A program made the position numbers and the translations under genes. DNA of 64,000 nucleotides from Chrysopilus asiliformis (lineage: Eukaryota; Arthropoda; Insecta; Diptera; Rhagionidae), in the NCBI GenBank assembly GCA_964034945.1, contig OZ035964.1, forward strand, positions 5,640,895-5,704,894. The letters are read 5' to 3'. Below are positions 12,546 to 25,800 of this stretch, one piece after another. The notes beneath the pieces are model-generated. The model did not search any database. It saw only the letters and a program-made list of their open reading frames with translations, and had not been told where the DNA came from. Position 1 is the first letter of the stretch. Each line of letters starts with the position of its first letter.

Positions 12546-14700
12546 GGAAAGTTCCAAAAGGGGAAGACAACCGCGTGTCTAACCGGAAACAACCGGGACG
12601 CGTAATTCAAGCCGCACAAGACTCTCTGAATTGGTTAAGAGCCTGGTGATTTTTGGAGTCTTGCGCGACTTGCGTTATTCGTTTCGGTCATTTCTGGAGA
12701 GCTTCTCGGCCGTGCTCCCCATAACGGCTCTTTTGAATCTGGCAGAAACCTAAGAGCTAACTGTGCGCGAGGTATAAGTCAGCTGACGCCACTTGTATCC
12801 CTCGCTCAGATAGTTTCCGCAGTTTCTGCTTGATTTGTAAGTTGCAGGAGCGATTTCTAAAAGCAAAAATGACGTCTTGGGTTAAAAGTTGGGGGATAGT
12901 TCCAAGTTACGGTTAAATACTTAGAATCGCGTTATTGATACTGGGATCGGGGGTATTAGGTGCCATCGGAGCCGCGAATGGGTCATTACCTGTTCTAAAG
13001 GTCCGTGGAGTACCTTTTGCTTTCCTGTTCTGGTCGAAGAGTCGCGTTATTTATACTGGGATCGGGGGTATTAGGTGCCATCGGAGCCGCGAATGGGTCA
13101 TTACTCATTCTAAAGGTCCGTGGAGTACTGTTTTTTGCTCATTTCTGGTTCCATATCTATACGGACTGCGGTCGCATGTAGGGCTTTCATGCGGCTACGT
13201 GTTTTTTGTTGCTATTAAAACAGTGGTGATTTTGCCATAATTGACCGTTTTTGGAATTTTGTCAGGGCATTCGAATTTCCCAAATTTTCTTTGAATTTCT
13301 AACATCCTGTTAAACTTGGCGTTCATAATTTCGTCACTGTCACCTTTCAGCTTTGACGAAAAGCTCCAAAGAGGGGAGGACAGCCGCGCGGCTAACCGGA
13401 AACAGCCGGGACGCGTAATTCAAGCCGCACAGGACTCTCTGAATTGGTTAAGAGCCTGGTGATTTTTGGAGTCTTGTGCGACTTGCGTTATTCGTTTCGG
13501 TAGTTTCTGGAATGCTCCTCGGCTCGTGCTCCCCATAACGGCTCTTTTGAATCTGGCAGAAACCTAAGAGCTAACTGTGCGCGAGGTATAAGTCAGCTGA
13601 CGCGACTCGTATCCCACGTTCAGATAGTTTCCGCGGTTACTGCTTGATTTGTAAGTTGCAGGAGCAATTCGTAAAAGCTATTTTCCTTAAAGCAAAAATG
13701 ACGTCTTGGGTTAAAAGTTGGGGGATAGTTCCAAGTTACGGTTAAATACTTAGAATCGCGTTATTGATACTGGGATCGGGGGTATTAGGTGCCATCGGAG
13801 CCGCGAATGGGTCATTACCTGTTCTAAAGGTCCGTGGAGTACCTTTTGCTTTCCTGTTCTGGTCGAAACGAAATTATAAGATTTGCACGAAAGAGGCCCT
13901 CGTCCGAATCTTTCGGGTTTTATTCAAAAATAGGCTGTTTGGCCTTAACCGTACTTGGTCGCGATTCAGTTACAGTTAAATTTCATTACAATTTTCTCGA
14001 AAACGGTCGAAATTAATGTAGAGTAGTCTTATTAGTTTATCATCGAATGCCAGGAAAAGTGGAGGCAGTGCCATCGGAGCCGCGAATGGGTCATTACTCA
14101 TTCTAAAGGTCCGTGGAGTACTGTTTTTTGCTCATTTCTGGTTCCATATCTATACGGACTGCGGTCGCATGTAGGGCTTTCATGCGGCTACGTGTTTTTT
14201 GTTGCTGTTAAAACAGTGGTGATTTTGCCATAATTGACCGTTTTTGGAATTTTGTCAGGGCATTCGAATTTCCCGAATTTTCTTTGAATTTCTAACATCC
14301 TGTTAAACTTTGCGTTCGTAATTTCGTCACTGTCACCTTTCAGCTTTGACGAAAAGCTCCAAAGAGGGGAGGACAGCCGCGCGGCTAACCGGAAACAGCC
14401 GGGACGCGTAATTCAAGCCGCACAGGACTCTCTGAATTGGTTAAGAGCCTGGTGATTTTTGGAGTCTTGTGCGACGTGCGTTATTCGTTTCGGTAGTTTC
14501 TGGAATGCTCCTCGGCTCGTGCTCCCCATAACGGTTCTTTTGAGTCTGGCAAAAACCTAAGAGCTAACTGTGCGAGAGGTATAAGTCAGCTGACGCGACT
14601 CGTATCCCACGTTCAGATAGTTTCCGCAGTTTATGCTTGACTTGCAAGTTCCAGGAGTAATTCATAAAAGCATCTCGCAAAAAGTATTAAAGTTGTCTTC
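12546..14700 (+). repeat. Tandem array of ~0.82-0.98-kb GC-richer units, ~2.4 copies
   Basis: The block from GGAAAGTTCCAAAAGGGG/GAAAAGCTCCAAAGAGGGG through GACGCGTAATTCAAGCCGCA occurs at about 12546, 13365 and 14349. Unit 1 contains a local 108-bp duplication (GATCGGGGGTATTAGGTGCC at about 12945 and 13053). Unit 2 carries about 200 bp of extra sequence (about 13866-14068). Copies are nearly identical in long stretches and less AT-rich than the surroundings. Short frames (12935-13240, 13764-13979) are repeat by-products. Confidence 0.8.
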
Positions 14701-15423
14701 GGGGGATAGTTTTATTATTAGTTTTTATTCCCATTGCTTACGCTTTTCCACTATGACGCCTTTCCGGCGTTCAGGAAAAACATGGGGGGGGGACCTTTCT
14801 GGAAAGTTGTGTACTGTTTTTTGTCCGGCCTCGGTAGTCGCGTACGCGCTCATTATTTCCGCGATAGCGTTTTTGGATCCGCGCCAGCGCTAGATATTCG
14901 CGCATTTCAGGAACTCAGGAATCAACCTGGAAGAACAATAGAGGTGGAAGCTCGTGCCTTGTTCCTGCTATAAAAAGGGTGAGTACTTAATAATATTTTT
15001 CTTCTAAAATACACTTTAACTGTCATTCTTTTAAAAGAATTTATTAAAATTATTTCTCAAATCTCGTTAGTATCGACAGTAACTAACAAAAATCTTTTCT
15101 TTCTATTTCAGATTAGTGTGTTTTAAAATTTCCCCACGTTTAGTATTTCTATTAGTGAATAATTCCAAAATTATAGTGGAATTTAATATTCGCAAAGGTC
15201 TTTTTTCAATAAGTGAGCGAATAAGCAGTGAAAATATCATAAAATTAAATAATAATTATTTTGAGAGTAGGGCATTTTTAGTGCGCGTCGCGTGTGCTTT
15301 AATTAATCATAATATTTCAGGTATAATATAAAGTGTTAGCTCCTGAATAAAAACGCGGCTGAACATCGCTGGAAGATCTTCATGCAGTCACAGAACATCC
15401 TCAACAAATACCGCCGCCATTTT

Positions 15424-16325
15424 GTGAGTCTCTTTAAGTGTCACTTTTTTAACTATATTTATTTTTTTTATTTATTTAAATCAAATATATTTCATACTCG
15501 CAGCTCTCTTGAAACAAAACTCTTCTGTACGTCCTTTGAAATGAGGATTTTTTTTTTTTTGGTTTTAGACAAGCTTTCGTAATTTTTGTTAGGATTTTCT
15601 GAAAAATTGTTTTTCTGCAGCGTAACTAGTATTTTTGACTTACACAATTTGTGGGTTTGTTATTTCTCTGTAGATGAATGAGAGAATTGGGTCCAGGGTC
15701 CTGTTGAGATTTCTTTAGACATCACTGTCTCGATCTAATCAAAAACAAATATATTTTATTTACTGTTGAAAAATGTTTGATTTTCTTGGACTTTCTTCCT
15801 GTGTTGTCTCCTGGACCATAAACCAGAGCATCTTTCAAATCATTGGAAAAATCTTTAATATATCCTGCATCCCCTTTACTACGATAAGCAGCGGTATTCG
15901 TCGGCGTCGTCGTTGAGAGGAGCGGGTGGTGGGAGGTGGGCCTTTTACACGAAAAAAAAGTTTTTTTTAGCATTAGGGGAAAAGCAAGTGTTTTTTTATC
16001 ATTTATGTCGTCAATTCAAGAAAATTGGGATCCATTGAGTGCCTAGAAAATGAAAATTTGTTCAACTAGAAAATATTAGTTTGATTTCTAGTATTTTCTA
16101 ATGTTCAGTGAAGTGATTTTCTAGACATGATAACAATTTTCTTGAATTGCGAAAAGTTTTCCGTTGGATAAACATCATTTGTTGTTTTCTTGATTTCAGG
16201 AAATTTTTTTTACCGTGTATTTTTTCGGTTTTGATCATCGAAACAAATATGATGCCCATTTTTTCGGCATCAATTAAAACATATAGATTGATTTTTCCAA
16301 TGTGAGTTATTGTCAAATTATTTTT
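15424..16325. other. No recognisable feature
   Basis: AT-rich sequence with scattered short open frames on both strands, lacking codon structure, splice context or repeat similarity that I can see. Confidence 0.4.
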
Positions 16326-16329
16326 CTTT

Positions 16330-16620
16330 TTTACTTTCCTATACGTAGTATAATAAGGTATTGTATTTATGAAAAATTTCGACCTCTTAATTTTGCCTCA
16401 AAATATGTCTCGAGCACTTCTGAGTCGATTGAAGCATTATTACAAAAATGTCTGTCTCTCTGTCAGTCAGTCTGTCTGTCTGTGTACAAGATTTCTCAAA
16501 AACTACTGGAGCTAAAGCCATGAAATTTTACAGACATATTTGGTCCTGGAATGGGACCATTCAATCAACTTTTTGAGTTGTCCACACGTAAATTGAAAAT
16601 GGAGTATATTTCCCCGTTGC
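16330..16620 (+). repeat. Dispersed repeat, F1-type copy with short TCTG tract
   Basis: The left part (TACGTAGTATAATAAGGTAT, then GACCTCTTAATTTTG) matches copies at 45.04 and 57.03 kb. It is followed by TCTGTCAGTC repeats and the F1 body TGTACAAGATTTCTCAA and GGAATGGGACCATTC. Confidence 0.65.
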
Positions 16621-17504
16621 CCTTTTAAAAAGTATAAATATTTATGCGTTAATAAATTAAGGCGTATTCTACTTAAAAGCTGTGGCGAAAGTTGGCGGAG
16701 CAACAAAAATTTTTCAAAGGCTTTCCATTCTTTAACACGTTTTACGAACGGCAGCCATTCAAACGCTGAAACTCCCCAACCCCCTGCCATCTTAAACCCC
16801 TCATCCGCTAACTTTTGAACCATTTAAGCTATTATCTCACGGCTTGCCAAGTTTGATTGCAAATCTCTCGGAAAACCTCCACTAAATCACCGGTACTTAC
16901 CTTTTATTCCGGAAACTCTTACACTTTCTATTAATTTAGCAACAATTATAATTCAATTTGTGAAAAAAAAACAACTTTAAAAATTCTCTCTAAATTTCTC
17001 AAAGACTTTTGTATAATTTATGGCAGTTAAAATTTAATAACATCTTGTCTGACGTACAATTACAATATTTTTATTTTTTTTTTAGAAAATACAAATTAAT
17101 TTCTCAGCTTTTATTAATATTTGATTTCTCACTTCATAATGTGACAGACATATTAAACCTAATCCATGTTTTTGTTGTACCTAGAGAAGAGAGGAGTTTC
17201 TCTCTATATCTCTATCTCTATTTTTGTATCAGTTCAGTTTGTTAGAGAATAAAAAATCTTTAAAAGTTTTATTAAATGTTAATAAATATTTAATTCTTTA
17301 TTTTTTTTTTCATTATTAAAAAAATGTGCTAGGCAGCTAGATGTTAGATACATAAGTTAGATTATAAATCGCCGGCACCAGTTTTTTAAAAAAATCGCGC
17401 GAAAAAATGTTGAATTTTGTAAGAATTTTGTCTGTTTGTGGGATGCTTTCCAAAAGAATGATGCACGATTTTGCCCCTCTAAACTAACTTTTGAACCCGT
17501 GTAG

Positions 17505-17785
17505 TTTTCATTTTGGTTAAGTACTTTTTGGAAAGGGCACAGTCTCTAGTTTCATTCAAATATGGCGTCAAGAGCCACCGATTTGCAGGGGGATGGTGAG
17601 GGGCTAACGAACTTTCTTGTGATTTTTAACAGAAATCATTGCAGAAATCACGAGAGAGATCGTTAACCCCTCACCATCCCCCTCCAATTCGGTGGCTTTT
17701 GAAGCCATATATGGATGAAACTAGAGACTGTGCCCTTTCCAAAGAGTACTCAACCAAAGAGAAAACTACCCGGAAAAACGCTATT
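17505..17785. repeat. Foldback inverted repeat, ~280 bp
   Basis: Left arm: GTGTAGTTTTCATTTTGGTT, then GGAAAGGGCACAGTCTCTAG, GCCACCGATTTG and GGGGGATGGTGAGGGG. The right arm has the complements in reverse order, ending AACCAAAGAGAAAACTACCC. Arms of over 100 bp flank a centre of about 40 bp. No coding content. Confidence 0.7.
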
Positions 17786-18450
17786 TCCTGCATGGTTTTT
17801 TTGACATTTCGTGCCTTGTGAATACGGAATTGGGCATAAAAACGCTACGACATTGGAATTTGATGCGACAAAATGGACACGATTTTTTGGCGTCAAAATT
17901 TGTAGGATTTTGTCTTTTTTGTGGGGATTTAGAACGGTTTTAAAGGCACTGAGGTGGTTTTTCTTAGGGGTTTTGAGTTAATTTTTTTAAGGGAATCTAT
18001 TGTGGATTTAGGATACAAAATTAGAGAAACATTTCTTGGAATGCCTTAAAAACCACCACAAAAAAAATATAAAAGAACACGCAAAACTCCTTAAATCGCC
18101 ACTCTAGAATGGTTTTTTGGGTCTTTAAGGAGTTTTATTATAATTTTTTGGCGATTTTTTAAACAGATTTAGATCCTGGGGCTCTTCAAAATTCGAAGAT
18201 ATTTTTTTTCATCTTTTGTCGGATTTTTATTAGAACTTTTTAGAGGTTTTCGTAGGACACTTTACAGACTCTGTGGTGGTATTTCCAACAATTTTCGCTT
18301 TAAGACATCTTTAAAAATGGGCTCGACAGATTTCTTTCAATGAACAACAATTCAATATATTCATATGTAGATTTCTAACAAAAAAATAAACTTTTTTTTC
18401 GTCACAACTAATTTTTTTTTTACTTTTTTCAACATAATTGCACTAGTAAA

Positions 18451-18694
18451 CAGGAGTGGTACTCCGTAACTTGTTTCAGGCGTTTGTTTCGAGTTAGAAG
18501 TAAAATTAGTATTCGCTAGGGCAAAGCCCTATCATTTATTTTGGTCGAAACAGAGACAGCGAATAATACTTTTTCTTCTAAGGTCGCGGTGACAAGGGAG
18601 CGAGAAAGCACCACCCCATACACATAAAATAAAATAATAATAATTCTAACTCGAAACAAACGCTTGAAACAAGTTACAAAATATACCACTCCAG
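18451..18694. mobile_element. Palindromic MITE, CAGGAGTGG family, 244-bp copy
   Basis: Ends CAGGAGTGGTACTCCGTAAC and TACCACTCCAG are inverted repeats that continue inward as long arms (CGTTTGTTTCGAGTTAGAAG and its complement). Compared with the copies at 31.38 and 55.08 kb it has about 65 bp of extra sequence near one arm. Confidence 0.7.
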
Positions 18695-18699
18695 CACTT

Positions 18700-19735
18700 C
18701 TATTCGTCCTAACATACGTAATTTAATTTCGTGCCGATTGTAACATGAATAGAGTCGATTATAACAATTTTTCTATTAGGTTTTTTTTTCGAGTTTTTAT
18801 TATCTTAAATCTTGGCAAACATTTATAGCTACGGGTGATTGAAGAAAAAAAAAATGCAATATGGTGGCTGTGTTAGTAGCAAAAACGGCGAATCGCTACT
18901 TGGGTACTCTGCAAACCGCACAAAATTGCAAAATTGCAATGAAATTTCGAACTAAAAAGTATTGAGATATTTCGCCGTCTATTGGGAGGGTTGCGATTTT
19001 TTTGAATTTAAAAACAAATGGCAATTTTTATTCACCAACCAAGTGTGTGTCGGTTGGTGACAACAATTGAATTCAAATTTTTGTTCAATATTTGTGTAAG
19101 ATTTGTGGGTGTATGTGTAAATAACATCCGTAAATTGTAACAAAGCAAATAAACATTTGATAAGTTTTTTCTTCTTTAAAATACATAAGAATATTGCACT
19201 TCTTTCTATTAGAAAAGTTAATTACTAACAATTTTATTTTCTGTGCATTGGTTTCAATTTTATCAGTAATTTAATAAAGCCATTTTGATTTTTTTTTTAA
19301 TTTTTTGCAGTCGAACGTTAAGTATTATTAACTAAAATAACAGATAGGCACTTTTATGTTACACAATTATTAATTTGTTTTCTTAAAAAATCCATTTTAC
19401 ACACACACACACAAGTGATTTTCGCTTGTTCTCAAATAAATTTTTTTTTCCATGTTACAAAAAATGAACAAAACGTTCGTTTCACTTTCAAAAATGTTGT
19501 GTAAAATGCTTAGTACTAATTAATTATTTTTAATAATTACATTAAAGACTGTTAAAAGTAAAATTTGGCAATTCTTTTTTTTTTTGTTTTTTTTTTTTGG
19601 ATTGATTTTCATTCCAAGTTTTCAAATCAATTTTCATTAAAACCCATGTTTGTTGAAAAATTCGTAAACATTTTATGTTTTTGATCGTAAATAGCAGCGA
19701 AATATTTTTAATTTTATTGAAATACTAAACCATAA
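18700..19735. other. AT-rich interval without a gene
   Basis: Only homopolymer runs and a short (CA)n at 19399-19413 are visible. No gene, RNA or clear repeat element recognised. Confidence 0.4.
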
Positions 19736-19741
19736 TTTATT
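19736..19741 (-). promoter_or_regulatory. Likely vinculin polyadenylation signal
   Basis: AATAAA read on the minus strand about 152 nt after the vinculin stop codon. It is the nearest clear hexamer downstream of the gene. Confidence 0.45.
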
Positions 19742-19892
19742 ATTTTTACGAAAGTGATTTGCGTGGCACATGGGCGGGTCAATGTTGAGAGGGAGGGGGG
19801 TTTTCTTTGTCCTTCCATAAAATTGACTTCCGTAAAAAGCAGAGTACGTAGAACTCGATTGTGTTTTTTTTTTTTTTTTTTGGCAATACAGA

Positions 19893-22800
19893 CTAGTACT
19901 GATACCATGGCTGGCGACGTACCCAACGCAATCTGTGGTTAGTTTGATCAGATCGAATTTTAATGCTGGCGCCTTCGGATGCTCGGACCGTTTCTTTGAC
20001 CTGTGGAGAAGAGAAAAAAAAAACAATACAATCTTTTTGGATAAACATGAACTGATTTTTGACATTTTCTTCAAGCCCATCCGTAGAATTACATAAAATT
20101 GTCTCAAATTCTTTGAATAGTTTGTAAAACCGTCTCAAGATTCCCCAAAAATGCTTCAAAACTACCATACAACTTGCTGCCACTAAAATAAAGATCCCAC
20201 TAAACCTAAAATTCCCTAAATCTTTACTCTAGAGTGGTTTTTGGGATTTTTTTTCACCTAAAATTGTCTGACACTTTTTGAAATTCTCGGAACAATTTCC
20301 AGAATCGTCTCGAATTTCACCAAAAATGCTTCAAAACCACCAGAAAACTTGTTAAGATCCCACTAAACCCAAAATTCCTTAAATCTTTACTCTAGAGTGG
20401 TTTTTGGGATTTTTTTTCACCTAAAATTGTCTGAAACTTTTTGAAATTCTCGGAACAATTTCCAGAATCGTCTCGAATTTCACCAAAAATGCTTCAAAAC
20501 CACCAGAAAACTTGTTAAGATGCCACTAAACCCAAAATCCACCAAACCGCCACTTTAGAGTGGTTTTTGGGAGTTTTTTTTCTTTTTTGACCCAACATTT
20601 TCTCAAATTCTCGGAACAATTTCCAGAATCGTCTCGAATTTCACCAAAAATGCTTCAAAACCACCAGAAAACTTGTTAAGATGCCACTAAACCCAAAATC
20701 CACTAAACCGCCACTTTAGAGTGGTTTTTGGGAGTTTTTTTTTTCTTTTTTGACCCAACATTTTCTCAAATTCTCGGAATAAATTCCAGAATCGTCTCGA
20801 ATTTCCCCAAAAATGCTTCAAAACCACCATAAAACTTGCTAATTCGATCTTGCGTAACTGAAAAATGCCTAATTTTATATTAGAAAAGTACCCCCTCGGC
20901 CCTGTTAAGCCCCCTTGCCTTTTATTAAAACCCATGATGGTTCTTTCACATAACAAACAAAACTAATAGTCCCAAACACAACTTACACTTTGCATCAAAT
21001 TCTGTGCATTGCCGACCAACATCTCAGTAGCTTCGCGGTCCTCATCGGATCCTTGAGCGCCCAACATGGTCGCCTTGACAGTCGATAGGATTTTCAATTG
21101 CGTTCCGATTGTCGGGATGCGTTCGCAAACTTGCAACAAATTCGTTCTAATACGGCGATCCGTACACTGTCTGGCCAATTCCTTAGCCAATCGGGTAACA
21201 TCTTCGGACGCTTCCGCTATCTGTTTAGCCGTAGCGATCAATTCACGTTTGCTACCCTTCGAGTCTGCCCGCACCAATTCGGATAGGCGGGCCATCAGAA
21301 CCGCCATTCGTTTAGCGGCCGCGATTATTTCATTGTCTTTCGATGACCATTGACGGACCTCCTGATGAAGACCTCTAGCTGCGATCTATTTGTTTTTTTT
21401 TTGTTAATTTTATTTTATTAGAAAGAAATTTGAAAAACAAATTTTCGGATATTAAGAAAATTTTCTTGTTTTTACCAAAATCGGTTGATTTGCGTGTGGC
21501 ATGGGCCGGAAGACATCGTCCTCATCATCGGTTTCTGGTGGTGGTGGGCGAGATGGTGCAACGCCTTCCTTCGGCAGCGGTGGACGTGGGGGTGCGCGTT
21601 CTAAAAACAATTTTAATGAAAAACCCATTCTTTTGCCTTAAGATTAAGAGTCAGGAAAAAAAGCGACGCCTTAGCTGTCAGATTAAAGCCCAATTCAGAC
21701 TAACGATTGCGATTACGATTATAGGTTCTCGACCAATGAGATCCAAGCTTTCAACGATAGGAAAATGAAAGCTTTGAGCTCATTGGTCGAGGAAGCTCAA
21801 TCGTAAGCGCAATAGTTAGTCTAATTTGGGCTTTACACTCCAATTCTGATAGTCGTGTCGTTTTCGACAAAAGTCGTTTTAGACAAGTCGTTTTACGTAG
21901 TGTTGTTAGTGAATTTCGACCAACAAAAACACGTAAAACGACTCTTAACGACACGACTATCAGAATCGGGGTGTAAACTTAGAAATCATCCCAAGCAGCA
22001 CAAATTTTCATAAAATTGACGCCGAAACCAAATAGTCACGAAATTAAAGTCGCGCGACGACCGCATAATACTGAGGTCACATATGGCTACCTTTGCTGCT
22101 CGGCACGAAGAAAACTGTTAGAAAAACTGTCCGAAACACTCCAGCGGCTGCAAAAATTGACAGTTTTTTTTTCGTGCTGCGCAACGAAAGTCGCCATTAC
22201 GGCCATTACGACCGGTTGTTCTTGGATTGGTTTTGGTTTCTTACAAATTCAATTCTTACCGGGAGTTAAGTTCAATGAGGAAATATCCGGTGGCGTTGGG
22301 ACGTCAGGAGTTTGTGTAATCGCTCCACGGACATCCCGAACTGCTCCTAGCAACTGAAAGTACATTAATTTTAGTTAATTTTGACCTTTTTTCGATTAAT
22401 TTAACCCCAATGTGAGAGACGGTGTGATCGAATTCGATATTGGACTGTTTTCACGCCAATGCCCCCCCCCCCCCCTCCTCCCTTTTTTCGTCCTTGATCA
22501 CAATTTTTTTTGCAGTTTTGTGAGTCGATTTGTAAAAAAAAAACTTTTCTCGTCACTCACATAAGGGTTATTAAATTTCTTACATTTTTATTCGCTTCCC
22601 GCCATGCTGAAGCGGCACTAGGATCGTTAATATTCGTGGCGACTTGCTTAGCGTCTTGGACCATTGCTGGCAACGCTTTCTCCAATCGATTGGCAGCTGC
22701 CATCAATTTCGCTGTGAATTCCGGATCCTCAGAATTGTCAGCTTCCTGTTTCGCAACCAGCAATACACGATTTACCAATCTAGCGATATTCGACGTATTA

Positions 22801-25800
22801 TCGACCATTTTCTGCGGCTGCTTGTTACGGATCGCCTCCTCACACAAAAAGGTGTATTTCTGCATTTGTTCTTCCGAGGTTTTTATAAAATCTGCCGGAT
22901 CGGTCGCTTGATCGCACAGCGTACGCATTCGTAGTACGGTGTCTGCGTACTGCTGTTTCAAATTGTTCAAATGCTCTTCGGCCGCCTTACTAGTCGGATA
23001 AGTCATTCGGATGCGTCCGGCGGATATTAATTGCGGTGTCAGGCTATCGATTTGATTGGCCGATGATAGTAGAACCTCGGCGATCTTCTTGTTACCCCCG
23101 GAACCGCCGGCGGCAACCATACGGCTCGTCTTTGATGCACGATCGCTAAATGCCTGAAGATTATTGGATTTCTGACCGAAATTCTGTTCTCGGCCGGGCG
23201 TACCCTCTGGCACGTTGACCGCTTCGGTGAATTGCTTAAGCGGCGTCGACACGTCCATGAAATCCTCAACGACACGATTTACCAACGCGTTCTGGATGCG
23301 CTGCTTCAATTCGTGCAGCTTCTGATTTAGCTTACGGGCAATCTCCTGCGCTTCCGGCGTATTTCCAAGACCGGCAGCACATAATTTCGAAAATTGATTA
23401 GACAGAGCCTCCACCTCATCGCAAAGTTGCAAAATTTCCACCTTTTGATGGCCCGGACATCCCTCCGCAACCTTCTTACCTTCATCAACAATCAAGGCGA
23501 TGGCACGCTGACCCAAGCCCTTATCATCCAGTGCTGGATTCTGTAGCCAGCGGCAGGCCTGTTCTAACCGCCCTTGGACCGTATGTGCGGTCTGTTGGAC
23601 ACCCGCCTTATCCACGCCCATAACCGCATTCAAAACTGCCTGCTCCAGATTTCCAAGCTTATCGCGAATCTCTCTGGCCAGCCCTTCAGCCTGCGGTGTA
23701 TGTCCCTTCCCGTCCTGCCGCAATTCGCACAGGGCATTGGTCATGGTGGTGATATCGTCCGCCATTTTGCGTATTAACGGCGCATCCTGTGGTAAACATC
23801 GATCGGACACCTTATAGGCGTTCTCAATGATTTGCCGTAGGGCTTTCTCACCCACTCCGCCGCGCAGCGCATACGGATTCGCTAGCCAATCGTTGGCCAG
23901 CTCCATTTTATTTCGAATGGCGTTGCTGATCTTTTTCAGAACCGTTAGATTGTCCAATTCGCTGGTGTCCTCATCGTAAGTCGTCAATTGTAAGACGCGA
24001 ATGATCTCCTGAATCTCATCACTCATTCGTGATGCCAAATAGTTTCGATTCTCGGCGGCCTCTTCCGCCCCCTTGCCACCTTGCTCGACAATATGTATAT
24101 AAACTTTCATGCTGCAAATCAATATCGGCGCCAAGATCTTCACCTGTTCCAGACAACGCACCAGAATCTCACTGTGCACCTGATGCGTTAGCTCTTTTTG
24201 ACGTGCGCCAACCTCTCGCGATACTTTGCTCAGGCACGGACTCAGATCTTTAAGGAACTGCACCAAATCCTCCATGGTGTCAATAACTTCGGCTATTGCC
24301 AGATAATCCAATACGCGTTTGCACTCTTGGATTATTTTCCGTACTTCAGACTCGTCAAAGCACAACAGCAGCGATGAGGTGCCCTGCAGGATACCCCGAC
24401 TACCCTCGATCAGTTTCTTACGAGCGGGCCCTGAATACGGATCTGCGCGTAGCATTCCCGACGCCCCCTCCAGCAGCTGTGAAGCGTTTTCGACGCGCGT
24501 CAAAGCGATTGGCATGTCCTGCTTTAGGATTTTATCATCTGAACTGTTTATTGTCTCCTTGCCAACTTTGACCAGATTCGCAACGGCCAATGAGACCGCC
24601 TGAACCGGCCGGCTAAGGTCTGGCATTGCGTTGCCATCTTCTGCTTCCTCGTGCAGAATCACCAACCGGGAGACCTGTTTTTGAGGGAAAGCATTAAATT
24701 TTACTTTATATTAAATTTATGTTTTTACTCTATATGATATATAGAAGTATATTAGATTATCTATACCGTTTATAACGCATCGAACCAATCGTCGGACACA
24801 AAAATGAACTACACTAGGGTGTTTTGAATGGCCAAAGATTTTTGAATAGTTGGGTTTCTCGTAAATGGCAAGACTTAGTTCTTGAACGGGCCACATCAGA
24901 TCATTCCTCCCCCCCTCCCCTTGGCCAGTCTCCTGTTCCATCTGCTGAGGCCCGGCCCGGCCTTGAAGGATTCGATTTAAAGCGGAAAAAGGGTAACCTA
25001 ATTCGGTGTCCTTTTTGTGAAAATTCAATTTTTCGTGGGACAACTTTACCCCCTCCACCGACCAAACCATTGATGATATCGAAACACGGACAACGGATTC
25101 TTAATCAGGGGCCCGAAAAACACTTCTATGTCGAATTTTGGCGAAATCGGAGACTTGTCAAAAAATTGAAAAAATCTCAAGGGGGACCCCCTCCCCCTTG
25201 CACCGCCCAAACTATTAGTGATATCGGAAAACGGCTAAAGGATTCTTAATCAGGGACCCGAAAAAACCCCCCTATGCCAATTTTCAGCTAAATCGGAGAC
25301 GTGTCAAAAAATTGAAAAAATCGTAAGGGGGACCCCTTCACTTTTTTTAAGGACGAAAAATCGAAGTCCTCCGATCGGGCTGAAATTCAGAATCTAGAGG
25401 TTATCGGGGACGGAGAATCGATATCCGGTGTCCTTTTTGAGGGGGGCGGTACGGTTTGGGCGGTGCAAGGACGAGGTCCTTGAAAAATCCTTTTTCCTCC
25501 AAAAAGGACACCGGATATCGATTCCTCGTCCCCGAAAACTCTAAGATTCCGAATTTCAGCAAAATCCTGTTAGCCGTTTCCGAGAAAAAAGGATTCAATT
25601 TTTAAGGATCCGACATTTGGAAAATCGTCTGTCCCTCGCGTAATTTTTGGCCTATCGACTTGCGGAAAATTGTTTTTGATAGATAAAAGGATGCTAAAGA
25701 ATGCGTGATTTTTGTTTTTTCTGAAACTGTAGAACTTTTTTATGAAAAATATAATTTTCTGGAGACTTGAAATTTTCTTGAGATTTTTTGACAAAAATTT

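Larger units (their letters stand above)
10446..15423 (+). ncRNA. Candidate spliced transcription unit, non-coding or short ORF
   Basis: A run of strong splice-site pairs defines candidate exons 10446-10546, 10663-10742, 10840-10928, 11036-11117, 11236-11395, 12108-14978 and 15112-15423. Donors include AAAG|GTAAGT, AAAG|GTAAGT, ATG|GTAAGC and GG|GTGAGT; acceptors include TTTGCAG, TTTTTTACAG, AATTTTCAG and CTATTTCAG. Joined exons 1-3 hold one open frame of about 80 codons from ATG 10471 to TAA 10924, with two hydrophobic stretches and no recognised homology. The large sixth exon contains GC-richer tandem units. No long coding frame spans the whole. It could be a lncRNA, a degenerate mobile element or a coincidence of splice-like sequences; no expression evidence is available. 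Confidence 0.35.

Noticed and set aside
12935..13979. Repeated frame beginning MILGSGVLGAIGAANGSLPVL as a duplicated small gene
   Set aside because: The tandem copies diverge into different frames after about 36 codons and lack start context; treated as non-coding tandem units.
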